From JAYRGC01 sp041908065 (GTDB lineage: Bacteria; Pseudomonadota; Alphaproteobacteria; UBA9219), in NCBI GenBank assembly GCA_041908065.1, contig JAYRGC010000041.1:1-26245 (forward strand): a stretch of DNA of 26,245 nt, read 5' to 3'. Below the pieces are notes generated by a model that did no database searches, was not told where the DNA came from, and saw only the letters and a program-made list of their open reading frames with translations. Each line of letters starts with the position of its first letter. Positions within the stretch are counted from its first letter, which is position 1. Below, one piece after another: positions 14,111 to 21,041 of this stretch. Position numbers and translations under genes: made by a program.

Positions 14111-15174
14111 AAAGTGCTGGCGAGGAAGATGCGGGAAAAGCGCTTCCTCCTGATCGCTATTTAATTGCTACGGCCTTGCGCTGGTACTTGCAGGAACGCG
14201 GGCCGGAGATTTTGACAAAAGACTTGGTCGCCAGAACAGTTGAAAGATTTTTGGATTTCTTCGGCCCCCGCGCAACCGTTTCCATCATCACCCCACAGAT
14301 CCTCAAGAAATATCAGGCCGAGCGCACAGGTAAGCGCCAGCCCAAAATGATCCATACGAAAAAAGGCAATATCTTTGTCGAAGACAGCAGACCCGTAACG
14401 GAAGGAACCGTGCGCCGCGAGCTGGTCACTTTATCAGCCGCACTCAATCATGCCGTAGAAAACGGACGTTTGACGATAGCTCCCAAAATCCACAAACCAC
14501 CCATGCCGCCCGGCAAAACGCGCTTTCTGACCAAGGAGGAAATAGAGCGCCTGTTGACCCATTGCCCAGAGTCTCATTTGCGCCTGTTCATCACGCTGGC
14601 CATCAGCACGGGCGCGCGCAAGGGGGCGCTTTTGGATTTGAAATGGAGCCAAATCGATTTTGAAAACCGCATCGTTTATCTGAATCCCGAAGGCCGCGCG
14701 CAGACAAACAAACGTCGCGCCATCGTTCCCATGAACGATCTTCTCCACGATGCGCTCATCAAGGCAAAGGCCGATCAAGAGGCCTACGTTTGCGAACAAA
14801 TCAAAAAAACCGGATGGAAAATAGACGTTTGCGAACACGTCATCTCATATCGCAATCAGCCTGTGCTGAATGTCCGCACAGGCTTCCGCCGCTCGTGCGA
14901 ACGTGCCGGAATAAAGGGCGTCACACCCCACACGTTGCGCCACACGGCGGGAACTCTTATGGCGCTGGCAGGTGTCGACCTGTTTCTAGTAGCCAAGGTT
15001 CTGGGCCACTCTGTGCAAAAAACAACCGAGTTATACGCCCACTTCCAGCCAGAATACCTGCGCGGCGCAGTCGATGCGCTGGGAAGCGCGATCCCGAAAC
15101 AAATCGATGTTCAGTACACGCAAGGAAGGAAAAAATCCGCGCTTGTCCATGAATTTGATGAGTTGACTGTGTAG
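13951..15174 (+). CDS. int: Tyrosine-recombinase phage integrase
   Basis: A protein of 407 aa. The N-terminal domain (HVWYIYWYDQRTGRNRRRST) is an arm-type DNA-binding module, followed by a SAM-like core-binding domain (residues about 70-170). The catalytic domain has the full set: Arg in ISTGARKGALLDLKW, His-x-x-Arg in TPHTLRHTAGTLMAL, His in LGHSVQKTTELYAHF and the nucleophilic Tyr in ELYAHF. It integrates the element, most likely at the tRNA-Thr gene 2.9 kb downstream. AAGGAG lies about 11 bases before the ATG at 13951. The 160-bp overlap with xis recalls the shorter xis/int overlap of lambda. It is convergent with the TIR operon. Confidence 0.95.
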   Translation: MPRATRTPWLGKEPNQHVWYIYWYDQRTGRNRRRSTRTADRRQAEETLGQFIIESAGEEDAGKALPPDRYLIATALRWYLQERGPEILTKDLVARTVERFLDFFGPRATVSIITPQILKKYQAERTGKRQPKMIHTKKGNIFVEDSRPVTEGTVRRELVTLSAALNHAVENGRLTIAPKIHKPPMPPGKTRFLTKEEIERLLTHCPESHLRLFITLAISTGARKGALLDLKWSQIDFENRIVYLNPEGRAQTNKRRAIVPMNDLLHDALIKAKADQEAYVCEQIKKTGWKIDVCEHVISYRNQPVLNVRTGFRRSCERAGIKGVTPHTLRHTAGTLMALAGVDLFLVAKVLGHSVQKTTELYAHFQPEYLRGAVDALGSAIPKQIDVQYTQGRKKSALVHEFDELTV

Positions 15175-15186
15175 AGCGTAAATGAG

Positions 15187-16455
15187 CTAGACGTTAACCT
15201 GATCTAGATAGGCAGGGCGTTGCATGTTGCATTCTTCGAAAACTGCCTCGAAAAATGGTCGCAGCGCAGCACGCGGATCGTCCTCATCCGGGTTAAACGT
15301 GCCTTCTTTTATAATGTTGTCCGCGAGACAAAGCGGGCCTTTGCGATCTATCGAGATGTATCCCGGTTGTAGAGGGAAATAAAGGTGTCTATTGGCTATT
15401 CCCTCCATTCCACACATCCAGCGATACGGAGGTTCAATGCCGATTTCCGTTAAGAAAGTCGAGTAATCCCGTAAGCGCTGGGTTAAGTTCCCTTCAACAA
15501 AAGGAACGGTGTTGGGGTCGGCAAGAATGGCGGTATCGATACTCCAAATCTCCCCTGTCCTGAATGCAAAAGCGATTGATGGCGTTGCTCCATCCGGAGA
15601 AGCAGGGAAAATGCCGAAACCGTCTTGTGCCCGCAATTTAGAAGACCCCGGATAACCATCATAGATCGGGGCTAAATTAAGTTGATTTGTACGTAAGGCA
15701 TGTTCATCAAGTTCTCGAATGGTCCATGATTTTTTAGGGTCTATGTCAGGCATGACTCTCAACCATAAAGCGGGGCCGGAAGACAAGAAAACCTCTTGTG
15801 CGGGCAATCCCTGAAATCTTCGTGCCATGTCTTCGTTGACGCCTAACGGCTTTCCAGATTCACGAAACCGCGCGAGTCCATCTTTAGCGACCGCCGCAGG
15901 GAATGTGGGTGGCTTTTCCACTGGGGCGGGTGGGATGGACGCGAGAATTGCGCGGATCGCAACAGTCAAGTCGGAGGTGAGTTGTTTCTTTTGAGCCGCT
16001 TTATCCTCTGCCGACGGATTTTCGGGAAGGTTGTATCGGATCGGAAAACGCATATGCCCAAGATCGAAAGGAAGTGTAGCTCGCGAGGCTTCGCCGTATG
16101 CTTCGTTCATTATCAAAACGGTGCGTTCATGAGAGCGGCTTTTAAGCGCATATCCGTATTCGATTAGAACGTTCGGGTTTGGCGTTGGGCGTTTGTCCAA
16201 ACGTTGGCCTACAAAAGTAAGATCGGCGACAAAAACATCGGTTGCATCGATCTTTTTAAGGATCGCCTCAACAATCGGCGGATGCCCCGGCACGTCTTTC
16301 GTGTCGCTGTCGATTTCAACGTCCCGGAACGCCTCATCGAGGCTGAAATCCGCTGCAAGCTGTTTTCGAACAACATCAAGAACGTCTTTGATAAAATTGC
16401 GTCCGATGTTTGTTGGCGTATCGTCTTGCCATGAGAAGAAAACCGTAGATGCCAT
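15187..16455 (-). CDS. TIR-like domain protein, third gene of the TIR-caspase operon
   Basis: A protein of 422 aa. The first 175 residues form a TIR/nucleotide-binding-like fold: STVFFSWQDDTPTNIGRNFI, VEIDSDTKDVPGHPPIVEAI, KKIDATDVFVADLTFVG and RPTPNPNVLIEYGYALK. Glu99 in NVLIEYG sits where TIR NADases carry their catalytic glutamate. A proline-rich linker (IPPAPVEKPP, about 174-183) leads to a C-terminal module of about 240 residues (LWLRVMPDIDPKKSWTIREL, IAFAFRTGEIWSIDTAIL). I do not recognise it firmly; it faintly resembles the tail of AlbA_2/Schlafen-type proteins. The ATG at 16455 shares its A with the TAA of the protease gene (TAATG), so synthesis is coupled. Possible roles are phage sensor, second effector or signal modulator. 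The in-frame start at 16515 would overlap the protease gene. Confidence 0.75.
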   Translation of the reverse strand: MASTVFFSWQDDTPTNIGRNFIKDVLDVVRKQLAADFSLDEAFRDVEIDSDTKDVPGHPPIVEAILKKIDATDVFVADLTFVGQRLDKRPTPNPNVLIEYGYALKSRSHERTVLIMNEAYGEASRATLPFDLGHMRFPIRYNLPENPSAEDKAAQKKQLTSDLTVAIRAILASIPPAPVEKPPTFPAAVAKDGLARFRESGKPLGVNEDMARRFQGLPAQEVFLSSGPALWLRVMPDIDPKKSWTIRELDEHALRTNQLNLAPIYDGYPGSSKLRAQDGFGIFPASPDGATPSIAFAFRTGEIWSIDTAILADPNTVPFVEGNLTQRLRDYSTFLTEIGIEPPYRWMCGMEGIANRHLYFPLQPGYISIDRKGPLCLADNIIKEGTFNPDEDDPRAALRPFFEAVFEECNMQRPAYLDQVNV

Positions 16456-17435
16456 TAGAGCCTTTTTTCTTTCACCAACTGCCAGTATTGAAAACCTAGA
16501 GCCGTTAACCGACATGACTTCGAGTTCATGGCGGCAAAGTACATGTGTTCCTCGCCCACGGGAACAATGAGGCCAACCCCCTCAAATTTTTGAAGGTCCT
16601 TGAATATCGCTACATGGTCAGGGGCTGCAACGGGGGCGATAATTTTTGGCGGGGGATTATCGAGGCTGTTCGTATATTCATATGATGGGTCGAGCTTGTG
16701 TTCATCTTGTGGGGAAGGGAAATAGGCACAGATTTTGCGTAGCGTCTCAAGCGGAACTGGCGGAGCTATGGTCCGCAATGAAGTAAAATGCGTGATGTTC
16801 GTTTTGAAGATTGGGCGCTGATCCCACGGCCCTAAAGCTTGGTCAACGTAGGCATAGATGCTTCCGGGCGTAATATGTCCGCGCAAATCTGCCGCGCCGC
16901 CGCGCAGTGCATCGACGACTAAGGCTGTAAAAATGCTTTTTCCGTTCACCATGAGAGCCGTTTCCGAATCCCGACTCGCCGTTAAAATAGTGAGGCCCTC
17001 ACCTAATAGGGCCGTCGCATTGCCTGTTAGCGACGGACTGCCCAATGCGCCGGAGAAGCAACAGTCTAAAATGATGATCTTATCTTTGGCCTTTGACTGA
17101 TTGGCGAGATTCAAAATCTCATCCATCGAGACGCCTTCATCGTATTTTTTGGCGTCCGGCGTTACAATATATCCGCCTGTGCTTTTAATTAGGCCGTGAC
17201 CGGAAAAGTAAAACAACGTAATGTCGTTCGCTCCACTAAAGAGGGATTCAATCGCGCCGCGAAGTGATGCCCTGCTAAGCGTGTCATTGGGGGCTGTCAG
17301 TGTCTTAACGTCGAAATTGGGCGCTCCGTCTCCATGTGTCCCCAAAGTAGCGGCCACGACATTAGCATCATTAACGCATCCGTTAAGAGCTGCGTTGGGG
17401 TATGCGTCGATGCCAACGACAAGAGCCTTGCGCAT
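16455..17435 (-). CDS. Caspase-like (C14) protease, type IV Thoeris-like effector
   Basis: A protein of 326 aa starting MRKALVVGIDAYPNAALNGC. Residues 1-210 form a peptidase C14/caspase-like domain: NGCVNDANVVAATLG, DITLFYFSGHGLIKS with catalytic His80, then KIIILDCCFSGALG with catalytic Cys126 (Cys125 adjacent). The C-terminal 110 residues include YEYTNSLDNPPPKIIAPVAA and a small winged-helix-like segment (KFEGVGLIVPVGEEHMYFAA, then SCRLTALGFQYWQLV) that may sense or gate activity. In type IV Thoeris such a protease is activated by a TIR-made cyclic ADP-ribose isomer and degrades cell proteins. It begins 13 bp after the TIR stop and overlaps the third gene. The extra 25 N-terminal codons to 17510 overlap the TIR gene and are not needed. 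Confidence 0.88.
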   Translation of the reverse strand: MRKALVVGIDAYPNAALNGCVNDANVVAATLGTHGDGAPNFDVKTLTAPNDTLSRASLRGAIESLFSGANDITLFYFSGHGLIKSTGGYIVTPDAKKYDEGVSMDEILNLANQSKAKDKIIILDCCFSGALGSPSLTGNATALLGEGLTILTASRDSETALMVNGKSIFTALVVDALRGGAADLRGHITPGSIYAYVDQALGPWDQRPIFKTNITHFTSLRTIAPPVPLETLRKICAYFPSPQDEHKLDPSYEYTNSLDNPPPKIIAPVAAPDHVAIFKDLQKFEGVGLIVPVGEEHMYFAAMNSKSCRLTALGFQYWQLVKEKRL

Positions 17436-17448
17436 GGCGTTTTTCTTT

Positions 17449-17838
17449 CTAACGAGCACCGTTAAACAGTGATTTAAGATTATCCCAAGTCCAGTTGTAA
17501 ATTTTGTCATCGCTCTTTGCCGCTGTTGGCTTTACGCATGTTTTGTCGGAATAGCCTTTCAACAAAAAATACGGAACCCCTTCTTCTTGAGCGATTTTTA
17601 ACTCAGCGCTAACGCCGGATGCTGTATCCGTGTGTTCACCACACATAACGACAACAACATCGACACCCTTGATCCTAGGGGTGGCTTTCTTTTTCCAATC
17701 ACCAGAAAGAGCTTCTTTTATTGAAAGGTCCGCAAGTTCAAACGGGCTATCTTCGTTTTTTGCTTGACCGACAAGGGCGTCTTTCAGAAAAGCGTCGTGA
17801 TCGTAGTCAAAACTTATAAATGCGCGTTTTTTGGCCAT
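17449..17838 (-). CDS. ThsB-like TIR domain protein (Thoeris signal synthase candidate)
   Basis: A protein of 129 aa starting MAKKRAFISFDYDHDAFLKD, which is only a TIR domain of the ThsB (MTH538/DUF1863) type. Landmarks are the first strand RAFISFDYDHD, the loop DWKKKATPRIKGVDVVVVMC and the helix SGVSAELKIAQEEGVPYFLL, with Glu79 at the expected NADase catalytic position. It ends IYNWTWDNLKSLFNGAR, a tail typical of this family. In Thoeris the TIR enzyme turns NAD+ into a cyclic ADP-ribose-like messenger upon infection; next to a caspase-like gene it fits type IV Thoeris. The ATG at 17838 has GGAG six bases upstream. The in-frame extension to 17913 runs into the promoter. Confidence 0.88.
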   Translation of the reverse strand: MAKKRAFISFDYDHDAFLKDALVGQAKNEDSPFELADLSIKEALSGDWKKKATPRIKGVDVVVVMCGEHTDTASGVSAELKIAQEEGVPYFLLKGYSDKTCVKPTAAKSDDKIYNWTWDNLKSLFNGAR

Positions 17839-17872
17839 AAGATTCTCCGAAGACAGAAGAGAGGGTGCCTTT

Positions 17873-17902
17873 ACCATAAAACATTTCAAATGTTTTTGCC
17901 AA
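17873..17902 (-). promoter_or_regulatory. Promoter with palindromic operator for the TIR-caspase operon
   Basis: On the minus strand TTGGCA (17902-17897) and TATGGT (17878-17873) are separated by 18 bp. The spacer is filled by a near-perfect 19-bp palindrome AAAACATTTCAAATGTTTT (17878-17896, plus-strand reading; nine-base arms around a central C). A related half-site TTTGAAATGTTTT lies at about 18020-18032. An operator between -35 and -10 suggests the defence operon is repressed by a dedicated or host regulator, and no regulator gene is in the operon. Match to sigma-70 boxes is moderate. Confidence 0.5.
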
Positions 17903-18039
17903 ACTTGTCTCAACTACATGGATATACTATCTGAGCTAATTTCATACGAACAACAAAGTTTCGCCCATACTTTTGTCCATAGTCGCGTTAGTGCTCTACC
18001 TGCGGGAAAGGCTAACTCTTTGAAATGTTTTCTGAAATA

Positions 18040-18064
18040 TGGTGCTGCCGATAGGAATTGAACC
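18040..18064. other. Probable attachment site (attL/attR) in the tRNA-Thr 3' end
   Basis: Tyrosine integrases of tRNA-targeting elements recombine within the tRNA 3' half and regenerate it from the element's own copy. The phage-type genes all lie on the side of the tRNA 3' end, and core genes lie beyond its 5' end. No second copy of the 3' sequence (GCTGCCGATAGGAATTG in plus reading) was seen elsewhere in the window, so the other att copy should lie left of position 1. Exact crossover bases cannot be fixed here. Confidence 0.5.
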
Positions 18065-18114
18065 TACGACCCCGTCCTTACCAAGGACGTGCTCTACCCC
18101 TGAGCTACGGCAGC
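18040..18114 (-). tRNA. tRNA-Thr (anticodon GGT)
   Basis: The minus strand folds as a complete 75-nt cloverleaf including encoded CCA. The acceptor GCTGCCG pairs with CGGCAGC, the D stem is GCTC/GAGC, and the anticodon stem is CGTCC/GGACG with loop TTGGTAA (anticodon GGT). The T stem is GTAGG/CCTAT with loop TTCAATT. It decodes ACC (Thr). Its 3' end points toward the integrase and phage genes, as expected for a tRNA used as an integration site; glyA lies on the other side. Confidence 0.95.
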
Positions 18115-18192
18115 TTTGTTTGCGGCTCGCAGTTTTTGCCACAAGGCGCTGGGCAGCGCAAGCTATTTACGCTTCCCGCGCCTACCTTGGCG

Positions 18193-19518
18193 TCACACCG
18201 CCTTGCGGGATTGTTTCGCGCAACACCGGCTTTCAGAGCTAGGCTCCAGCCCGGGAACCGCGAAACGCTCGCAGATGGCGCGGGTTTCATCGCGCAATCC
18301 GGCCAGCGTTTGGGCGTTGTCGTGGGCGCGAAGGGCGCGCAGCATGATGTCGCCCAGCAGCTTCATCTCCGCTTCTCCCATGCCGCGAGTGGTCGCCGCC
18401 GGAGTGCCAAGACGAATGCCGCTCGGCTTCATCGGCGGGTTGGGATCGTCGGGGATCACTTGCTTGTTCAAGGTGATTCCGGCCGCGTCCAAAGCCGTCT
18501 CGGCCACGTTTCCGGCGATGCCGAATCCGGCGACCGTGTTGACGACCATCATGTGGTTGTCGGTTCCCCCCGTCACCAGTTCTCCGCCGCCTGACATCAA
18601 CGCCTCGGCCAGCGTCTTGGCGTTGGCGATCACCTTGCGGGCATAAACGCGGAAGGATTCTTCCGCCGCCAGCTTCAACGTGGTGGCCACCGCCGCCACC
18701 TGATGCATGTGCGGGCCGCCTTGCAGCCCGGGGAATACCGACTTGTCTATCGCCGCGCCGTATTGCTTGCGGCACAAGATCATGCCGCCGCGCGGGCCGC
18801 GCAAGGATTTATGGGTGGTGGTGGACATCACGTCGAAGCCGCAGTCCATGGGATTGGCCAACGCTCCGCCCGCGATCAACCCGCCCAAATGGCTGACGTC
18901 GGCGAAGGCCAACGCGCCTACCTCGTCGGCGATTTTGCGGAATCCGGCGTAGTCCAGCTCGCGCGGATAGGAGGAGAATCCGCAAATTATCATCTTCGGC
19001 TTGTGTTCGAGAGCCAACGCCCGAACCTTTTGCAGGTCGATGCGCCCCGACGGAACCTCGCTTTTATAGCGGATGAAGTTGAACACCTTGCTCATGTGCG
19101 AAACCGGCGCGCCGTGCGTCAAATGCCCGCCATGGGAGAGATCCATCGCCAGTATAGTATCGCCGGGTTGCAGCAGGCCGAAATAGACGGCCTGATTCAT
19201 CGGCGATCCGCTAAGGGGCTGGACGTTGGCGTGTTCGGCGCGGAACAAGGCCTTGGCGCGATCCCGCGCCAGCGATTCTATGTTGTCGGTGTTTTCCTGC
19301 CCGCCGTAATAACGCCGCCCGGGATAGCCTTCGGAATACTTGTTGTTCAAGACCGATCCCAGCAAGGCGTAAACCTCGGGGAAACAGTAGTTTTCGGAGG
19401 GGATCAGCTCGATGCCCTCGCACTGGCGCACTTCCTCGCGCATCAGGGCGGAGAATATCTCCGGATCGGATTTCTCCAAACGGTCGAGGGCGGCTTGGGA
19501 ATAGGTGAAATTGGTCAT
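18193..19518 (-). CDS. glyA: Serine hydroxymethyltransferase
   Basis: A protein of 441 aa, a PLP-dependent enzyme converting serine and tetrahydrofolate to glycine and 5,10-methylene-THF in one-carbon metabolism. Motifs: IELIPSENYCFPEVYALLGS, KYSEGYPGRRYYGGQ, VQPLSGSPMNQAVYFGLL, DLSHGGHLTHGAP, FADVSHLGGLIAGG and the PLP-lysine motif STTTHKSLRGPRGG. Length is slightly above the usual 415-430 because of a C-terminal tail SSESRCCAKQSRKAV. SGSPMN and PSEN differ from the common SGSQAN/ASEN, so it belongs to a less typical branch. The ATG at 19518 has AAGGAG nine bases upstream. It lies beside the tRNA-Thr gene and marks the start of the core-like region. Confidence 0.95.
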   Translation of the reverse strand: MTNFTYSQAALDRLEKSDPEIFSALMREEVRQCEGIELIPSENYCFPEVYALLGSVLNNKYSEGYPGRRYYGGQENTDNIESLARDRAKALFRAEHANVQPLSGSPMNQAVYFGLLQPGDTILAMDLSHGGHLTHGAPVSHMSKVFNFIRYKSEVPSGRIDLQKVRALALEHKPKMIICGFSSYPRELDYAGFRKIADEVGALAFADVSHLGGLIAGGALANPMDCGFDVMSTTTHKSLRGPRGGMILCRKQYGAAIDKSVFPGLQGGPHMHQVAAVATTLKLAAEESFRVYARKVIANAKTLAEALMSGGGELVTGGTDNHMMVVNTVAGFGIAGNVAETALDAAGITLNKQVIPDDPNPPMKPSGIRLGTPAATTRGMGEAEMKLLGDIMLRALRAHDNAQTLAGLRDETRAICERFAVPGLEPSSESRCCAKQSRKAV

Positions 19519-19857
19519 GGCGCGAAGCTCCTTAAGAAGGATTGCCGTTCACGGGATATGCTCCCGCGACGCGACAGTTGCGAACGTCTTTGCGGAAAAT
19601 GCGCCGCAAGCGTCCGAAGCCCAGGCGAGCGACCCTAAAAGCACCACGCGCTTCCCTGCGGTTCCCCGCATTAACGCCAGTCGCGCATGGCCGAATAACC
19701 GTCCCGATTTATCCGCGAAACCGGCGGCGCGGTCAAGGAAATTAACCATTGGCCAACGATGAAAAAGGTAAAATTATTTGATTTTGATGTGAGATTCAGG
19801 ATAAGCTAATGCCAGCTATTATTTTTGATTTATAATTAAACGAACCAGGACAACATC
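19519..19857. other. Intergenic region between glyA and the GGDEF gene
   Basis: A 339-bp divergent gap. The glyA-proximal part is GC-rich and contains a 66-codon minus-strand frame (19549-19749) without a good ribosome binding site; I do not call it. The right 100 bp are AT-rich with TATAAT at 19831-19836, a likely -10 box for the GGDEF gene. AGGA at 19847-19850 is the ribosome binding site for a GTG at 19858. No clear -35 box is seen. Confidence 0.5.
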
Positions 19858-19959
19858 GTGCAAACAGAACGAATAATCAGTGATGGAGCAGTAATCAATC
19901 AGGATATTCTTGAGAAGTTACGCAAAAAAAAGCGGTATAGCCCCTTTCGTCAACGGTAG
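19858..19959 (+). pseudogene. 5' reading frame of the GGDEF gene, separated by an A8 tract
   Basis: A GTG at 19858 with AGGA seven bases upstream opens a 33-codon frame (VQTERIISDGAVINQDILEK, LRKKKRYSPFRQR) ending in TAG at 19957. The downstream GGDEF frame has only a TTG (19910) as start, with no ribosome binding site. The two frames overlap at eight consecutive A (19924-19931). With seven A they would fuse into one 376-aa protein reading LRKKSGIAPFVNGREL. So this is the true N-terminus split by a one-base indel, by phase variation, by ribosomal frameshifting or by a sequencing error. Confidence 0.55.
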
Positions 19960-20989
19960 AGAACTAGGGGGGAGATCTGTTGCCGTAAAACTTTCCAATA
20001 AAATCTTGATTATTTCGTCTGAAAAGAGATTTCACGGGAAGCATGGAAAAATACAAAAAAATGAAAAAGAATTCACGAACATTTTGGAGCAACTGGCGGC
20101 AAGACGGAGTTTTTTCCCCCAGATAGATTCGGACGATGCGGCGGCTTTCTTTATTCGTTCAAAGGGGGAACCGATTATAGGCAAGGGATTTTCCTGTCGC
20201 GTTTACGATCTCGGCGGAAATGACCTTTTGATCGTAAAAGGACGGCCAGAAGACAGAGCTAAATTGCTTAAAGATTTGTGCGAGCTAAACGACCTTAGAA
20301 TCCGCGCTTTGGAAAAACGATTAAAAATAGCCGAAAAAGAACGGGACAAAGCGTTGGAAGATTCCGGCAGGGATCACTTGACCGGACTGCCCAACCGTAG
20401 GCACGGAGAGGTGGCTGTTGCGGCTCTGTTTGCAGGAATAGCCAGAACAGAAAGGGAAATACAGAGCGGCAATGAACCCGCGAGAACAAATCGCGGTGCG
20501 GCCATCATATTGATTGATATAGATCATTTTAAGTCTGTAAACGACAGGTACGGACATCCGGTGGGGGATAAGCTGCTGGTAAAGTTCGCTGCCATTCTAA
20601 GAGAAAATACCCGTCCGTCTGACGTTTGTTTTCGTTTCGGTGGCGAAGAATTTTGCGTGGTAGCCCCATGTAATGCCAGAGAAGACGCCGAACAAATTGC
20701 TGAAAAACTAAGAAGAAAAATAGAGGAAAAATGCCGTTTAACTAATCTAAATGTCGTTAAAACCGCTAGTCTAGGATCCACATATCTGCCGTCAGATATT
20801 TTTGCGACTAAAGATAAAAGCCTTAGCGACATCTTTAAATGCGGCCTAAAGATAGCCGATGCCGCACTTTATATGGCAAAAGGAAATGGCAGAAATTGTT
20901 GTTGTTTTATGGATCATCCCAACGATCCGCGCCATCCATGCCGAACTAATGGGAAAGAATCCCCCCCATCACCATCTGGCGGCTCGTAA
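19910..20989 (+). CDS. GGDEF-domain diguanylate cyclase
   Basis: A protein of 359 aa in the main frame. An N-terminal region of about 120 residues has no recognised domain. A coiled coil (LRIRALEKRLKIAEKERDKA) then leads to a GGDEF domain starting DHLTGLPNRR. The domain has IILIDIDHFKSVNDRYGHPV, the active-site FGGEEF, and RPSD five residues upstream, a complete RxxD inhibitory I-site. It should make cyclic di-GMP from GTP with product inhibition. There is no membrane segment, so it is cytoplasmic. The apparent start is a TTG without a ribosome binding site; a better start lies in another frame (19858). The last residues and stop lie inside a chromosomal repeat fragment (20978-20997). Base composition is more AT-rich than in neighbouring genes, hinting at a different history. 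Confidence 0.85.
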   Translation: MRSYAKKSGIAPFVNGRELGGRSVAVKLSNKILIISSEKRFHGKHGKIQKNEKEFTNILEQLAARRSFFPQIDSDDAAAFFIRSKGEPIIGKGFSCRVYDLGGNDLLIVKGRPEDRAKLLKDLCELNDLRIRALEKRLKIAEKERDKALEDSGRDHLTGLPNRRHGEVAVAALFAGIARTEREIQSGNEPARTNRGAAIILIDIDHFKSVNDRYGHPVGDKLLVKFAAILRENTRPSDVCFRFGGEEFCVVAPCNAREDAEQIAEKLRRKIEEKCRLTNLNVVKTASLGSTYLPSDIFATKDKSLSDIFKCGLKIADAALYMAKGNGRNCCCFMDHPNDPRHPCRTNGKESPPSPSGGS

Positions 20990-21032
20990 TGACGGCCTTT
21001 TTTTGGGGGGTAATATCCACCAGTTTTAAGTA
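20978..21032. repeat. Partial copy of the chromosomal palindromic repeat plus shared tail
   Basis: GGCGGCTCGTAATGACGGCC at 20978-20997 matches the right arm of the repeat at 22467-22597 (GGCGGCTCGCAATGACGGCC) with one difference. It is followed by T7G6 and then CCAGTTTTAAGTAAGAGCCGG, which parallels CCAGTTTGTGACAAGAGCCGG near 22642-22662. The left half of the repeat is absent here. The GGDEF stop codon lies inside it. Confidence 0.6.
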
Positions 21033-21041
21033 AGAGCCGGA

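Noticed and set aside
1..18039. Second copy of the tRNA-Thr 3' end (other attachment site)
   Set aside because: I found no matching sequence in the phage part of the window, so the other boundary must lie outside.
19549..19749. A 66-codon minus-strand frame upstream of glyA
   Set aside because: No convincing ribosome binding site and no recognisable pattern. It was kept only as a remark in the intergenic entry.
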